A stretch of DNA of 64,000 nt from Cyanobacteria bacterium OH_CBrB_359 (GTDB lineage Bacteria; Cyanobacteriota; Vampirovibrionia; Gastranaerophilales; Gastranaerophilaceae): NCBI GenBank assembly GCA_023433065.1, contig JAEZET010000004.1:744001-808000 (forward strand), written 5' to 3'. A program made the position numbers and the translations under genes. The number at the start of each line of letters is the position of its first letter. Within the stretch, counting starts at the first letter, position 1. Positions 1-8,536 of this stretch are shown here, one piece after another. The notes under the pieces are model-generated. The model searched no databases. It was not told the DNA's origin and saw only the letters and a program-made list of their open reading frames with translations.

Positions 1-225
1 AAATGGGAAAACTTCTCTGATATTGAAATTATTAATCTTCCTGGTTTTAAAGTCGATTTTAACGATAGTGAATATGCATCACAATTTGTTGCAAGAATGA
101 ATGACCGAATAAGGTTTATTCAGTCAAGAGAAGCCGAAAAAGGTGGCTTAGATAAACTTCCTGATGATGCGTTACAAGCTCTTTTAAATGTTGTTGAGCA
201 AACTAAAAAAATTGTAAAAGTATAA
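1..225 (+). CDS. 3' end of an unidentified protein (partial)
   Basis: An open frame enters from the left edge and stops with TAA at 223-225, giving the last 74 residues of a protein. The fragment starts KWENFSDIEI and ends VEQTKKIVKV. It is soluble and mixed-charge, with a helical C-terminus and no membrane segment or motif I recognise. The hairpin terminator directly downstream supports this being a genuine gene end. I cannot name the family from this piece. Confidence 0.7.
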   Translation, partial: KWENFSDIEIINLPGFKVDFNDSEYASQFVARMNDRIRFIQSREAEKGGLDKLPDDALQALLNVVEQTKKIVKV

Positions 226-245
226 ATATAAGTTTAAATAGCAAA

Positions 246-270
246 AAAAGGCTGATTTTATCAGCCTTTT
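246..270. terminator. Bidirectional intrinsic terminator
   Basis: AAAAGGCTGA (246-255), a TTTTA loop, then TCAGCCTTTT (261-270): a perfect 10-bp stem flanked by A and T tracts. It sits between the end of the left-edge gene (+) and the end of the RHH gene (-), so it can serve both strands. Confidence 0.85.
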
Positions 271-286
271 ATATTTGCTTAAATTT

Positions 287-475
287 TTAATCTAACAAAG
301 TTTCAAGAATTGCAGCATTTTTATTTGCTAAAGTGTTTTCGCGAACTTTGTTTCTATGAATGTAAGTTCTTAATGCTTCTCTGATTAATTCGCTTCTTGA
401 ACGGTTTTCGTTTTCTGCAACTTTGTCAATTTCCCCTAAAAATCTTTCGGGCATTGAAATTAAAACTCTTGCCAT
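287..475 (-). CDS. Ribbon-helix-helix (CopG/Arc-type) DNA-binding protein
   Basis: A 62-residue protein built like a CopG/MetJ-fold regulator: an N-terminal beta strand (ARVLISMPERFL), then two helices carrying the SRSELIREALRTYI signature of RHH_1 proteins. Such proteins bind DNA as dimers, with the paired strands in the major groove; many are antitoxins or autoregulators. No toxin gene adjoins it: the upstream neighbour is the divergent CheR-like gene, so it looks like a stand-alone regulator. The start is ATG at 475 with an AAGGA box a few bases upstream on the minus strand. Its target is unknown; an upstream repeat pair is noted separately. Confidence 0.85.
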   Translation of the reverse strand: MARVLISMPERFLGEIDKVAENENRSRSELIREALRTYIHRNKVRENTLANKNAAILETLLD

Positions 476-491
476 GGTTTTTTCCTTTTCT

Positions 492-508
492 ATTAATATT
501 TTATTAAT
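492..508. promoter_or_regulatory. Possible RHH operator: two ATTAAT half-sites
   Basis: Two copies of the self-complementary hexamer ATTAAT lie at 492-497 and 503-508, 11 bp apart (about one helical turn), just upstream of the RHH gene. RHH repressors commonly bind tandem short palindromes on one DNA face and autoregulate. The surrounding DNA is very AT-rich, so chance occurrence is quite possible. Confidence 0.25.
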
Positions 509-654
509 CTAATTCCTCTATTTATATAAAAAATTTTTATGTGTAAAAATTGACTATAAAGTATATATTATGTACTTATTTTGTAATGTATCTTAACATA
601 AATTGTCAAAAAAAATTTTTTCGTATGTTAGTTTAAATAATTAAGGAAATTGTT

Positions 655-1815
655 GTGTTGTCTGTTAATTTTATTCCAAGTTTTTCTTTTAAATCAAATA
701 TTAATAATCCAGTCTCTAAAAAGATTTTTAATTCTTATAATAAAGATGAATTTATTAAAAATACTGATGGCATATCTTTTAAAGGAACAAGAACGACCTC
801 TACATTACAGCCAGTTGATAATGGCGAAAATTATTCTGACTTATGTATTCATGAGACGTATTTTTTTAGAGATATTGATACTTTGAATTTTACTGTTAAT
901 TACTTGAAAGATAACTATCCTCAAGGTGCTAATATTGCTGAATTTGCTGCATCAACAGGTGAAGAGGCATATTCTCTGGCTATGCTTCTTAATTCTGCCA
1001 ATAAAGATAAAAGGTATACTATAACAGGATATGATATTGTTCCTAGCTTGCTAAATTCAAGGAAAAATCATTTATATGAGATTACTTCAGGTTCTGTTGA
1101 AACCTTTTTGCATTACCAGGATAATGTGCATTATAAAAAAAATCCTGAACTTAAACGGCTTTTTGATGATTTTTTTACTCCGATTCCAAGAGACTGGTAT
1201 TTTGTTGAAAATATTGATAGAGAATTAATAAAAACAATCAAATCGCTTAAAAAAACTAAGGATGAGGATGAAATCAAGAAATTAAAATATTATTTGCAAT
1301 ATTTAAGTATTAGTGTTCAAGACAGATATAATGCTTATTATATTCCTAAAAAAGATGCTTTTAATAATGTAGTAAGTTTTAAAACCGGGGACATATGTGA
1401 CTTGGGTACAAAACTGGATTTACCTGATAATAGTCCTGTTATATTTTTTAAAAATGCTCTTTATCATATAATTTCCTTCTCTCCAAAAGAGGGCGATGAC
1501 TTTAGTGCTGCTAAAAATCTTATTACTCAGATTAATAAAAAGTTGCCGATTGGAGGTTTATTTGTAATGGGTGCTTTACCAGCTGACCATATGTATGAAA
1601 ATAATAAACATGACTATAGTAAAGATTTAAAAACTATAGTTCAAGATGGAAAAATAATAAGCGTTTATGATGAATCAAGAGTTCATAATATACTTAGAAA
1701 CAAAGGATTTGAGCCAGTCTTTTATCAGCAGGAGTTTGATGTAATGGGAGACCCGATTAAAAACGGCAATTATTTACCTTCTGTTTGGAAAAAAGTAAGA
1801 GATGTTGATTCTTAG
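655..1815 (+). CDS. CheR-like SAM-dependent methyltransferase with lineage-type N-terminus
   Basis: A 386-aa protein with the architecture of the CheR methyltransferase domain. HETYFFRD at residues 66-73 matches the CheR 'NET.FFRD' motif, EFAASTGEEAYSLAM at 96-110 is the SAM-binding loop, and IFFKNALYHI near 263-272 corresponds to the 'IFCRNVLIYF' strand. CheR normally methylates glutamates of chemoreceptors; there is no chemotaxis gene nearby and the sequence is divergent, so the substrate is unknown. The first 50 residues are extra and contain 'SFKS' (11-14) and 'SFKG' (41-44), a motif seen in other proteins here. The start is GTG at 655, 7 nt after AAGGA; TTG at 658 is possible. The 3' end overlaps the convergent gene by 4 nt. 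Confidence 0.75.
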   Translation: MLSVNFIPSFSFKSNINNPVSKKIFNSYNKDEFIKNTDGISFKGTRTTSTLQPVDNGENYSDLCIHETYFFRDIDTLNFTVNYLKDNYPQGANIAEFAASTGEEAYSLAMLLNSANKDKRYTITGYDIVPSLLNSRKNHLYEITSGSVETFLHYQDNVHYKKNPELKRLFDDFFTPIPRDWYFVENIDRELIKTIKSLKKTKDEDEIKKLKYYLQYLSISVQDRYNAYYIPKKDAFNNVVSFKTGDICDLGTKLDLPDNSPVIFFKNALYHIISFSPKEGDDFSAAKNLITQINKKLPIGGLFVMGALPADHMYENNKHDYSKDLKTIVQDGKIISVYDESRVHNILRNKGFEPVFYQQEFDVMGDPIKNGNYLPSVWKKVRDVDS

Positions 1816-2165
1816 TAATTACATTTTATAAATATTAAAGATAAAGATAGACTTGCAAACAATGACAAAAGTTGCAAATTTGAATATAAATCAAGTTTTT
1901 CATATGTGGCTTTTTGCCCGACGATAAAAGGTATTACCAAGAATATTCCCATTATCAAAAACAGGTATCTGTGTTCGAAAACAGCCATAATACTGATTAA
2001 TATCAATAATAAAAAATATATAAGAAATAATCCGCCCATTAAAATGCCAAAGCCAGCCATTATTTGTGGTTTATTGTACATTTTATAGATATATTTTGTT
2101 GTTATGATAAATGTTATTATAAAAACTGCATTTAGGATAGCAAATGTATTTAGTATTGAGTTCAC
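1812..2165 (-). CDS. Small integral membrane protein (4 TM), unknown
   Basis: A 117-aa, almost entirely hydrophobic protein with about four predicted membrane helices (roughly residues 5-25, 34-62, 66-84, 95-113) and a short basic loop KYIYKMYNK after the first. I recognise no family. The start is GTG at 2165 overlapping the stop of the hydrolase gene (GTGA), so it is translationally coupled as the last gene of the minus-strand HAD / aminotransferase / hydrolase operon. It probably works with that operon, for example as a membrane partner, but nothing in the sequence says how. Confidence 0.6.
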   Translation of the reverse strand: MNSILNTFAILNAVFIITFIITTKYIYKMYNKPQIMAGFGILMGGLFLIYFLLLILISIMAVFEHRYLFLIMGIFLVIPFIVGQKATYEKLDLYSNLQLLSLFASLSLSLIFIKCNY

Positions 2166-2986
2166 AGAGATACCTCTTGTAATCTAGTGCTAGACAATGA
2201 TTTTAAGAAATCAGAGCTCTTATTATACACCAAATCTTTGTCATTATCATAAACAACAAGATGATAACTGTTGTCTAATATTATAAGCTCTTTGTTTTTT
2301 GAAGATATATTATTATAAACAAATTTTGCGCTTTTTATACTGGTTAAATCATCCTGGTTTGAGTGTATTATTAACGTTGGAGCTTTTACTTTGTACATAT
2401 TCTTTCTTGTATGTTTTGATAATTGTAAGAGTTCATAAATGCAGCTTAGCGGATAATTATCCATTGCGACAGAGTTTTTACCCATAAGTTTTGATATTGT
2501 TTTTCTGGTTATTTTATTCTTAATCCCATAGGGTTCTCTTTCCGGGAAGGTATAATAGTATCTGACTATTGTGTATAATCCCATTGGCATTAAAAAGTTG
2601 TACCAGGGTATCGTCCAACCGTCAAGGTAGAGAGTGGTGGATAGAGAGATTATTCCTGAAATATCATCATAGTCTTGCGCCATTTTTAAGGCAATTACAG
2701 CCCCTAAACAAAGCCCTCCCAAGAAGAATTTTTCGTATTTTTGCTTTAAATTTTCATATTTTTCGCATGAAAAATTAATCCAATCCTCCCAAGAAACCGA
2801 ATTTATGGTTATCGGGTGATTGCCATGCCCGGGCAGACAGTAACAATATACATCAAATCCTGATTTGAATAAGAAATTTGCGTATTTTTTCATTTCAAAA
2901 GGGCTGCCTGTCATGCCATGAAACAGCATAATTGCATTTTCTGTTTTTTCTTTATGTATAAGTTTAAAATCGTATGAACCAGGCAA
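2162..2986 (-). CDS. Alpha/beta hydrolase with Cys in the nucleophile elbow
   Basis: A 274-aa protein with the monoacylglycerol lipase / carboxylesterase type of alpha/beta-hydrolase fold. LFHGMTGSP (21-29) is the oxyanion-hole strand, GGLCLGA (90-96) is the nucleophile elbow, D212 lies in HSNQDD and H242 in DNSYH. In relatives the elbow is G-x-S-x-G; here the codon is TGT, so the residue is Cys93. A Cys-Asp-His triad is known in dienelactone hydrolase but is unusual for this subfamily; it may be a thioesterase-like or transferase enzyme, or inactive as an esterase. There is no signal peptide, so it is cytoplasmic. It follows the class III aminotransferase gene by 2 nt, so the two probably act on one pathway. 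Confidence 0.8.
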   Translation of the reverse strand: MPGSYDFKLIHKEKTENAIMLFHGMTGSPFEMKKYANFLFKSGFDVYCYCLPGHGNHPITINSVSWEDWINFSCEKYENLKQKYEKFFLGGLCLGAVIALKMAQDYDDISGIISLSTTLYLDGWTIPWYNFLMPMGLYTIVRYYYTFPEREPYGIKNKITRKTISKLMGKNSVAMDNYPLSCIYELLQLSKHTRKNMYKVKAPTLIIHSNQDDLTSIKSAKFVYNNISSKNKELIILDNSYHLVVYDNDKDLVYNKSSDFLKSLSSTRLQEVSL

Positions 2987-2988
2987 TG

Positions 2989-4368
2989 TTAAAACCTCGC
3001 AAATAATTGATCTAATAAATCTATTGCCATAGTTATTTCATCTTCAGTTATAGTGACTGGAGGGACAAGAGTTATTACGTTTTTATAGTAGCCTCCGTTA
3101 TTTAGTACGATGCCATATTTGCTGCCTGCGTAAACCAAATCTCCTTTTAGTCCTTCTTCGATTATTGCATCGCATAACTTTTTATCAGGAGTGAAGCCGT
3201 CTTCTTCAGTACATTCAATTCTCAATGCAAGCCCTATGCCGTCTACATTGCCTATTTTTTTATATTTGTTTTTAAGGTATTTGAGTCCGTCAAGGAATTT
3301 TTTTCCTTTTTCTGCAATTACACTTTCAAAATCTTGTTCTTCAAATATACTCATGACTTCATAGCCGGCTCTTGTTCCAATTGGATTTGAAGAATATGTT
3401 GAATGAGTTCTGCCTGCAGGCCAGATTTCAGGGTTAATAAGTTCTTCTTTTGCCCATAGCCCTGCTAAAGGATTAAGTCCGTTTGTAAGTGATTTGCCAA
3501 AAGTAATCACATCAGGAGTTACATCAAAATGTTCTATAGACCATAGCTTACCTGTTCTGTAAAAGCCCATTTGTACTTCATCTGCAATAAATAAAATTCC
3601 GTAGCTATCCAAAATTTTTTTAAGCTCTTTAAAATATCCTTTTGGCGGTATAATATATCCGCCTGTCCCCTGTATGGGCTCAGCAATAAATGCTACATAT
3701 TCGCATTTTCTTGTTGAAGGGTCATAGAATGATTTATATTCGCTTTCAAAATTCTTTGCAAATTGTTTTACACAATAAAAATCACAATTTTCGCAATTTT
3801 TACCATAGTGGCATCTATAGCAGTAAGGAAAAGGAACAAAGTGAGCTCTGTCGCCAAAATGTCCGTAATATTCACGATACCTGAAGCTTGAGGTTACTCC
3901 GGAAGTGCCTATTGTTCTTCCATGATAGCCGCCCATGAATGCAAAGAGAAGATTTTTTCCTGTATAATTTCTTATTAATTTGAGCGCATCTTCATTTGCC
4001 TGTGCACCTCCAACATTAAAATGAATACGGCCTTTTTCGTTGAACCTTTTTTCGTTTGCTTTTGCTAATTTTTCGCAAAGCAGGACTTTATAATCATATA
4101 AAAATCTTGAGGCAATTTGAGGAAGCGTGTTAATCTGATCAATAACCGCATTTGAGATTCTTTCATTTTTGTAACCTAAATTGCAAGATGCATACCACAT
4201 TTGCAGGTCCAGATACGGGATATCTTTAGAATCATACATAAAAGAGCCGTTGCAGTCTCTGAAAATTTTAGGGTTATCAGAGTAGTGAACCGTATCTCCA
4301 TAAGAACAGTAGTGTTTATCTATTTCTTTAATCTCTGAATCAGATATTGATGTAGTTGTGCTTTGCAT
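2989..4368 (-). CDS. Class III PLP-dependent aminotransferase with Cys cluster
   Basis: A 459-aa fold-type I, class III aminotransferase (GABA / ornithine / acetylornithine transaminase family). Visible features are the GAQANEDALK phosphate-cup region (121-130), FMGGYHGRTIG (144-154), ADEVQMGFYRTG with the PLP-ring Asp263, and the Schiff-base lysine K292 in ITFGKSLTNG. Residues 183-199 hold five cysteines (183, 186, 192, 195, 199), similar to the CYRC-PFG insertion of archaeal GABA-transaminase/racemase-like members and suggesting a structural metal site. The start at 4368 is preceded by AAGGAG and lies 29 nt inside the HAD phosphatase gene, so translation is coupled. The amino donor and acceptor cannot be read from sequence. 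Confidence 0.85.
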   Translation of the reverse strand: MQSTTTSISDSEIKEIDKHYCSYGDTVHYSDNPKIFRDCNGSFMYDSKDIPYLDLQMWYASCNLGYKNERISNAVIDQINTLPQIASRFLYDYKVLLCEKLAKANEKRFNEKGRIHFNVGGAQANEDALKLIRNYTGKNLLFAFMGGYHGRTIGTSGVTSSFRYREYYGHFGDRAHFVPFPYCYRCHYGKNCENCDFYCVKQFAKNFESEYKSFYDPSTRKCEYVAFIAEPIQGTGGYIIPPKGYFKELKKILDSYGILFIADEVQMGFYRTGKLWSIEHFDVTPDVITFGKSLTNGLNPLAGLWAKEELINPEIWPAGRTHSTYSSNPIGTRAGYEVMSIFEEQDFESVIAEKGKKFLDGLKYLKNKYKKIGNVDGIGLALRIECTEEDGFTPDKKLCDAIIEEGLKGDLVYAGSKYGIVLNNGGYYKNVITLVPPVTITEDEITMAIDLLDQLFARF

Positions 4369-5008
4369 TTAGCTCTCCTTTTTCTCTAAAGTAATTTAAA
4401 ATATCATTAAATGTTTTAAAATTTATGTAGTTGATATTATTTTCATCACAAAATCTTTGCAGTTTGTTTTTTGCAAATAGCAATGTCGCCTTAGCAGCTA
4501 TGCAAGAGTCTGAGAGTCCATCTCCAATATAAATAAATTTTTTTTCATGAATTTTAGAGCATTTGCACATGCCGGCTTTTGCCCTGCAATTTTTATCAGA
4601 GTTTTCAAAGAGAAGAGAAAATTTATTATTTTCGTATAAAAGTTTATTTGCGTAATATTTAATGTCAGAAATGTTGTATCTGTTCAAGGTTTCTTTTATA
4701 AAAAAGTCGAATCCGTCGCTTAGTATAACAAGTTTTTTATTTTGTTCTTTTAAGTAATTATAAAAGTCGAAAAAATATTCATCAATTTCTATTGAATATA
4801 TAAAATCTTTGAGCTCACTGGGGCTAATGTTTTTAATTAACCCTATCTGTTTTTTTATACATTCTTTTGAGCCGATTTTACCTTCTAACCATTGATATTC
4901 TATATCAAGCCATTTGTTGTCAGCATATTGACTTAAAAACTTATTTACACAATCATTTTTGGTTACGGTACCGTCAAAATCACAGTATACAATATTACAA
5001 TCATCCAT
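4340..5008 (-). CDS. HAD-IB phosphatase, MtnX / phosphoserine-phosphatase-like
   Basis: A 222-aa haloacid-dehalogenase hydrolase. Motif I is YCDFDGTVT with nucleophile Asp10 and acid/base Asp12, motif II is VILSDGFDF, and motif IV is IGDGLSDSC. The helical cap after motif I and overall length match the MtnX-like group (2-hydroxy-3-keto-5-methylthiopentenyl-1-phosphate phosphatase) and phosphoserine-phosphatase relatives. No other methionine-salvage gene is present, so the substrate is open. It is the first gene of a four-gene minus-strand operon with a class III aminotransferase, a hydrolase and a membrane protein. Phosphatase plus aminotransferase would fit making or recycling an amino-phosphate or amino-alcohol, which is inference. 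AGGA lies 8 nt before the ATG. Confidence 0.75.
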   Translation of the reverse strand: MDDCNIVYCDFDGTVTKNDCVNKFLSQYADNKWLDIEYQWLEGKIGSKECIKKQIGLIKNISPSELKDFIYSIEIDEYFFDFYNYLKEQNKKLVILSDGFDFFIKETLNRYNISDIKYYANKLLYENNKFSLLFENSDKNCRAKAGMCKCSKIHEKKFIYIGDGLSDSCIAAKATLLFAKNKLQRFCDENNINYINFKTFNDILNYFREKGELNAKHNYINI

Positions 5009-5222
5009 TATTTATTAATCCTGTACTCTATCTGATTTAACCAAATAAAGCTTATGAATAGCTGAGTTATTTAAGTTCAAATTTAGAGAGAGTTATAACT
5101 CAAATAACAAAAAATTTATTAATTAATATAATAATTATAAGTAATATTTTTATTTATTAATTACCTGCCTATATTAGCCTGATTTGCTATAGTTAAAGTT
5201 GCCTACAAATAAGGGATTTTTT

Positions 5223-6011
5223 ATGAAGAAAATTTTGCTTTTATTTCTATTTATGTTTTTTGCTTGTTTATCGACAGAAGCTTCTGTTATAACAGTTAAT
5301 TCCGGGTATGTTTCATTAGATTCTGAAGATTCAATAAACATGGATAATTTCTGGGAGAAAAACGGTAAATATGAAGAGAAAGTCCTATCTGTTGCTAACA
5401 GAATAATTAAAGCTAACAAACTCAGACACAGAATGATATTTTTCCTTTCAAGAGATAAGGTTATAAATGCATCTGCAGATAGGTTTTTTAGGCAAATAAT
5501 AATTCATCAGGGGGTATTACCGTATATAGATAACGATGATGAACTTGCTTTTATAATTTCACATGAAATATCGCACTTACTTGATTCTTATGAAGAGTCT
5601 GATTCCTGGGTTACTTACTCATTCTATGGAAGGTATTATGAGCTAAAATCAGATTTAAGAGCCATAACTTTAATGGAAAAAGCCGGTTATAATCCCCTCG
5701 CCGCCATAACTGTAATGAACAAAATTTTAGATGAAAGCCCATGCCTTATTGATATTTTTAAGGTCCATCCTAAAGGTTCAACAAGGATGATTGCCGTATA
5801 TAAATATATAATATACAGGTATCCGCAGTATTTGAATTCACCGATGTCTAATAATATTTATTATGTTAATTTTAAAACAGCTTGTGAAGATGATATCGTA
5901 AAATTTGAGAAAAGGCTGGAGCAGATTAAAGAGCAAAGAAAGTTGAAAGCTGAAAAACAAAAGCAAAATCAGCTTGAAAAAACGAAAAAGACGTTTGATA
6001 AAAAACTCTAA
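5223..6011 (+). CDS. Secreted M48-like zinc metallopeptidase
   Basis: A 262-aa protein with a clear signal peptide (MKKILLLFLFMFFACLSTEA) and a zinc-binding HEISH motif at residues 114-118 inside ELAFIISHEISHLL. The third ligand is probably Glu140 in YYELKSDLRA, the arrangement of peptidase family M48 (HtpX/Oma1/BepA-like). The C-terminal 40 residues are a charged Lys/Glu/Gln helix. An upstream in-frame TTG exists at 5199, but ATG 5223 has the AAGGGA box and starts the signal peptide, so I chose it. It is likely a periplasmic or envelope protease for protein quality control. It converges with the AmmeMemoRadiSam A/B gene, overlapping by 4 nt. Confidence 0.85.
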   Translation: MKKILLLFLFMFFACLSTEASVITVNSGYVSLDSEDSINMDNFWEKNGKYEEKVLSVANRIIKANKLRHRMIFFLSRDKVINASADRFFRQIIIHQGVLPYIDNDDELAFIISHEISHLLDSYEESDSWVTYSFYGRYYELKSDLRAITLMEKAGYNPLAAITVMNKILDESPCLIDIFKVHPKGSTRMIAVYKYIIYRYPQYLNSPMSNNIYYVNFKTACEDDIVKFEKRLEQIKEQRKLKAEKQKQNQLEKTKKTFDKKL

Positions 6012-7360
6012 TTAATATATTCCGTTGTATATCTGTATGCCTGAAAATTTTTCGAAAAATGATGAGGAGAGAGTCCTGCCTTTTGTTTAAGCGAATTTAA
6101 AAACATAACTTTTTCAGGTAGTTGTTCCCATACGGAAGGAAGATAAACAGCTTGATTTACACCATCTTTTATTATTATACCGTCAATAAAAGGTCTTATT
6201 TGATTTAGTAAATCTTGCTCATCCTTAAAATCCATTTCTTCGGGAGAAGATAAAAGTGATATCGAAATTTTGACGTTTTCATATTCATCTTCTGTCAATG
6301 GATAAAATCTTGAGTCTGCAAAAGCTGCATTATAAGCATTTGATACTAAATCTTTTATAAGCGATTGATGCGCAATAATCGAGCCTATACAGCCTCTTAA
6401 ATCATTATTTATTGTAAGCGTTACAAAAGAAGCTCCATATTGATACAATACTTGAGGTATATTTTCAAGGTTTTCTGTAGGAATCGGTGTATTATTTTTT
6501 AGCCCATAGGCAATACTTTGCTGGCAGTATTCAGTTATAGTGTCTGAAAAATATTTTTTAATAAAATTATTCTTGCTATTTTCATATAAAAGCCAACTTC
6601 CATAGCCGACCACTCTTGAAGTGTCACCTGAAGATTCAGCTGAATTTGTTAGTCCTACTCTGATTAGCGAAAACTCATTTTTTTTAGCAAATTCCATTAG
6701 TCCGCAAATTCCCAAAGAACCACATGCCCTTTGTGGATTAAATTCTTCGGTATTATTTGTTTCTATAAGCTCTGCTGTTACTTTGTCAATTTTTACCGCA
6801 TCTGAGTGGGGATAAAAATGACTTAAATCAGAAGAAATAACAAAGGCATTATCTTTATTTTGCCAGTAATAATCTATTATTTGTGCGATTTTGGAGCAAT
6901 GAGTGAGTCCTACTAATATCGGTACAATTTTTACGTCTGAGTAATATTTTTGTATAAAAGGCACCTGAACTTCGATTGCATGTTCTGTTTCAAATGCAGG
7001 TTCAAAATAATTTCCGTTGAATTTATCCACCAACTCTTTATTAATTTGTTGGTTTACTTCAATTTCTCCTAAAGGTGTCTGCCATATGTCATTTTCTGAT
7101 AAGGCTATCCCTTCTGTAGGAACAGTGTGGACAGGAGCAAATATAAAAATATTCTTCACCTTCCGGTCTAAATATTGAAAACCTTTTGAGGCAAGCTTTC
7201 CGGAAAAGAAATATCCGGCATGCGGTACGATTATTGCTCTTGTTGTGTAATCATATTCTTTTACGTTTTTTCTTTCATATTCGTTTAATTCATTCAATAA
7301 TTCTTTTTTATCGTCGGTATAAAACTTACCGGCTACAGCTGGTTGTTTGATTTTTTTCAT
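6008..7360 (-). CDS. AmmeMemoRadiSam system protein B-A fusion (MEMO1 + AMMECR1)
   Basis: A 450-aa two-domain protein. Residues 1 to about 262 are the MEMO1/AmmeMemoRadiSam-B domain (KQPAVAGKFY start, IIVPHAGYFFSG, THCSKIAQII, ISSDLSHFYPH, GSLGICGLM). From about 268 to the end is the AMMECR1 (system A) domain, with FVTLTINNDLRGCIGSI containing the family LRGCIG signature. The partner radical SAM enzyme (system S) is divergently encoded 49 bp away. In many genomes A and B are separate genes; the fused form is known. The biochemical role of the system is not settled. Its presence as a complete A/B + S set says the three domains cooperate here. Confidence 0.92.
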   Translation of the reverse strand: MKKIKQPAVAGKFYTDDKKELLNELNEYERKNVKEYDYTTRAIIVPHAGYFFSGKLASKGFQYLDRKVKNIFIFAPVHTVPTEGIALSENDIWQTPLGEIEVNQQINKELVDKFNGNYFEPAFETEHAIEVQVPFIQKYYSDVKIVPILVGLTHCSKIAQIIDYYWQNKDNAFVISSDLSHFYPHSDAVKIDKVTAELIETNNTEEFNPQRACGSLGICGLMEFAKKNEFSLIRVGLTNSAESSGDTSRVVGYGSWLLYENSKNNFIKKYFSDTITEYCQQSIAYGLKNNTPIPTENLENIPQVLYQYGASFVTLTINNDLRGCIGSIIAHQSLIKDLVSNAYNAAFADSRFYPLTEDEYENVKISISLLSSPEEMDFKDEQDLLNQIRPFIDGIIIKDGVNQAVYLPSVWEQLPEKVMFLNSLKQKAGLSPHHFSKNFQAYRYTTEYIN

Positions 7361-7396
7361 AGAAGACTAACCCATTTTATAATTTGTCGAATCAAT

Positions 7397-7410
7397 TATA
7401 ATATATTTTA
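7397..7410 (+). promoter_or_regulatory. -10 box implying a leaderless amrS transcript
   Basis: A perfect TATAAT at 7397-7402 lies only 7 nt before the A of the ATG at 7410, so transcription would start at or within a base of the start codon. No Shine-Dalgarno sequence is present. The -35 region is weak (CATTTT-like). Confidence 0.5.
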
Positions 7411-8414
7411 TGAAATATCAAAATAATCTTCAAGGTAATAAAGTGCAATGTACCATCTGTCCAAGAAATTGTATCCTTTCGGAAGGACAGGAGGGGTTTT
7501 GTCATATAAGAAAAAATATTGATTCGAATATTGTACTAACTTCTTATGGATATACAACAGGACTAGCAATTGATCCTATCGAAAAAAAACCTCTTTTCCA
7601 TTTCTATCCGGGTACAAAAGTGTTGTCATTCGGTACTTTAGGGTGTAATATGGGCTGTCTTTTTTGTCAAAACTGGCAGAGCTCAAAATCAAAAGAAGAC
7701 CCTTCTTTATTTGAAAAAGCTTCACCTGAGTTTATTGCTCAGGCTGCACAAAAGTATGGCTGTAAAAGTGTTGCTTTTACTTATAATGACCCTACTGTTT
7801 TCTTTGAGTATGCAATAGATACGGCAATAGAATGTCATAAAATAGGTTTAAAAACCGTTGCAGTGAGTGCAGGATATATTAATTCCGAGCCCAGAAAAGA
7901 ATTTTATAAACATATGGATGCAGCAAATATTGATTTAAAAGCTTTTAACGAGAATTTTTATAAAAAGTATTGTATGGCTCACATAGAGCCGATTTTAGAC
8001 ACCTTGAAATATATTAAAAACCAGACTGATTGCTGGCTTGAAATTACAACTTTATTGATTGAAGGTGAAAACGATTCTGATGAAGAATTAACAAAAGAAT
8101 GTAATTGGATTAAAAATAACATTGGGGTAGATACTCCATTGCACTTTAGTGCTTTTCATCCGGCCTGGAAACTTATGGGAAAACCTGCAACTTCTTTTGC
8201 AACTTTAATGAGAGCCTATAATATAGCAAAAAATATCGGTTTAAAACATGTCTATACAGGCAACATAGTTTCTACAAAAACAAGTGCAACATATTGTGAC
8301 AACTGTAATAAAATATTGCTGGAGAGAATAGGGCATGAAATTACTGATTACAATATTACTAATGGTGGGGTATGTAAATTTTGCGGTGCAAAATGTGCAG
8401 GAAAATTTTTATAA
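7410..8414 (+). CDS. amrS: AmmeMemoRadiSam system radical SAM enzyme
   Basis: A 334-aa radical SAM protein of the AmmeMemoRadiSam type, related to pyruvate-formate-lyase-activating enzymes. The N-terminal CTICPRNC binding loop comes first, followed by the [4Fe-4S]-binding CX3CX2C in GCNMGCLFCQNW and a C-terminal four-Cys knuckle (YCDNC...CKFCGAKC). The GLAIDPIEKKPLFHFYPG segment is a hallmark of the group. It is divergent from the fused B-A gene. The physiological substrate is unknown; the recurrent association of these three domains is the established part. A leaderless start is likely, as there is no Shine-Dalgarno sequence and a -10 box lies immediately upstream. Confidence 0.92.
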   Translation: MKYQNNLQGNKVQCTICPRNCILSEGQEGFCHIRKNIDSNIVLTSYGYTTGLAIDPIEKKPLFHFYPGTKVLSFGTLGCNMGCLFCQNWQSSKSKEDPSLFEKASPEFIAQAAQKYGCKSVAFTYNDPTVFFEYAIDTAIECHKIGLKTVAVSAGYINSEPRKEFYKHMDAANIDLKAFNENFYKKYCMAHIEPILDTLKYIKNQTDCWLEITTLLIEGENDSDEELTKECNWIKNNIGVDTPLHFSAFHPAWKLMGKPATSFATLMRAYNIAKNIGLKHVYTGNIVSTKTSATYCDNCNKILLERIGHEITDYNITNGGVCKFCGAKCAGKFL

Positions 8415-8536
8415 TATTGCCAACATGTCATAAAGTTGTATAATTTTATTTGTAAAAATACTATTCAGGCAGCTAATAGAAACTTTATTTTTAATTGATA
8501 TGCTGTTTTATAGTCTATATGTAAAGGATTCCCCAA

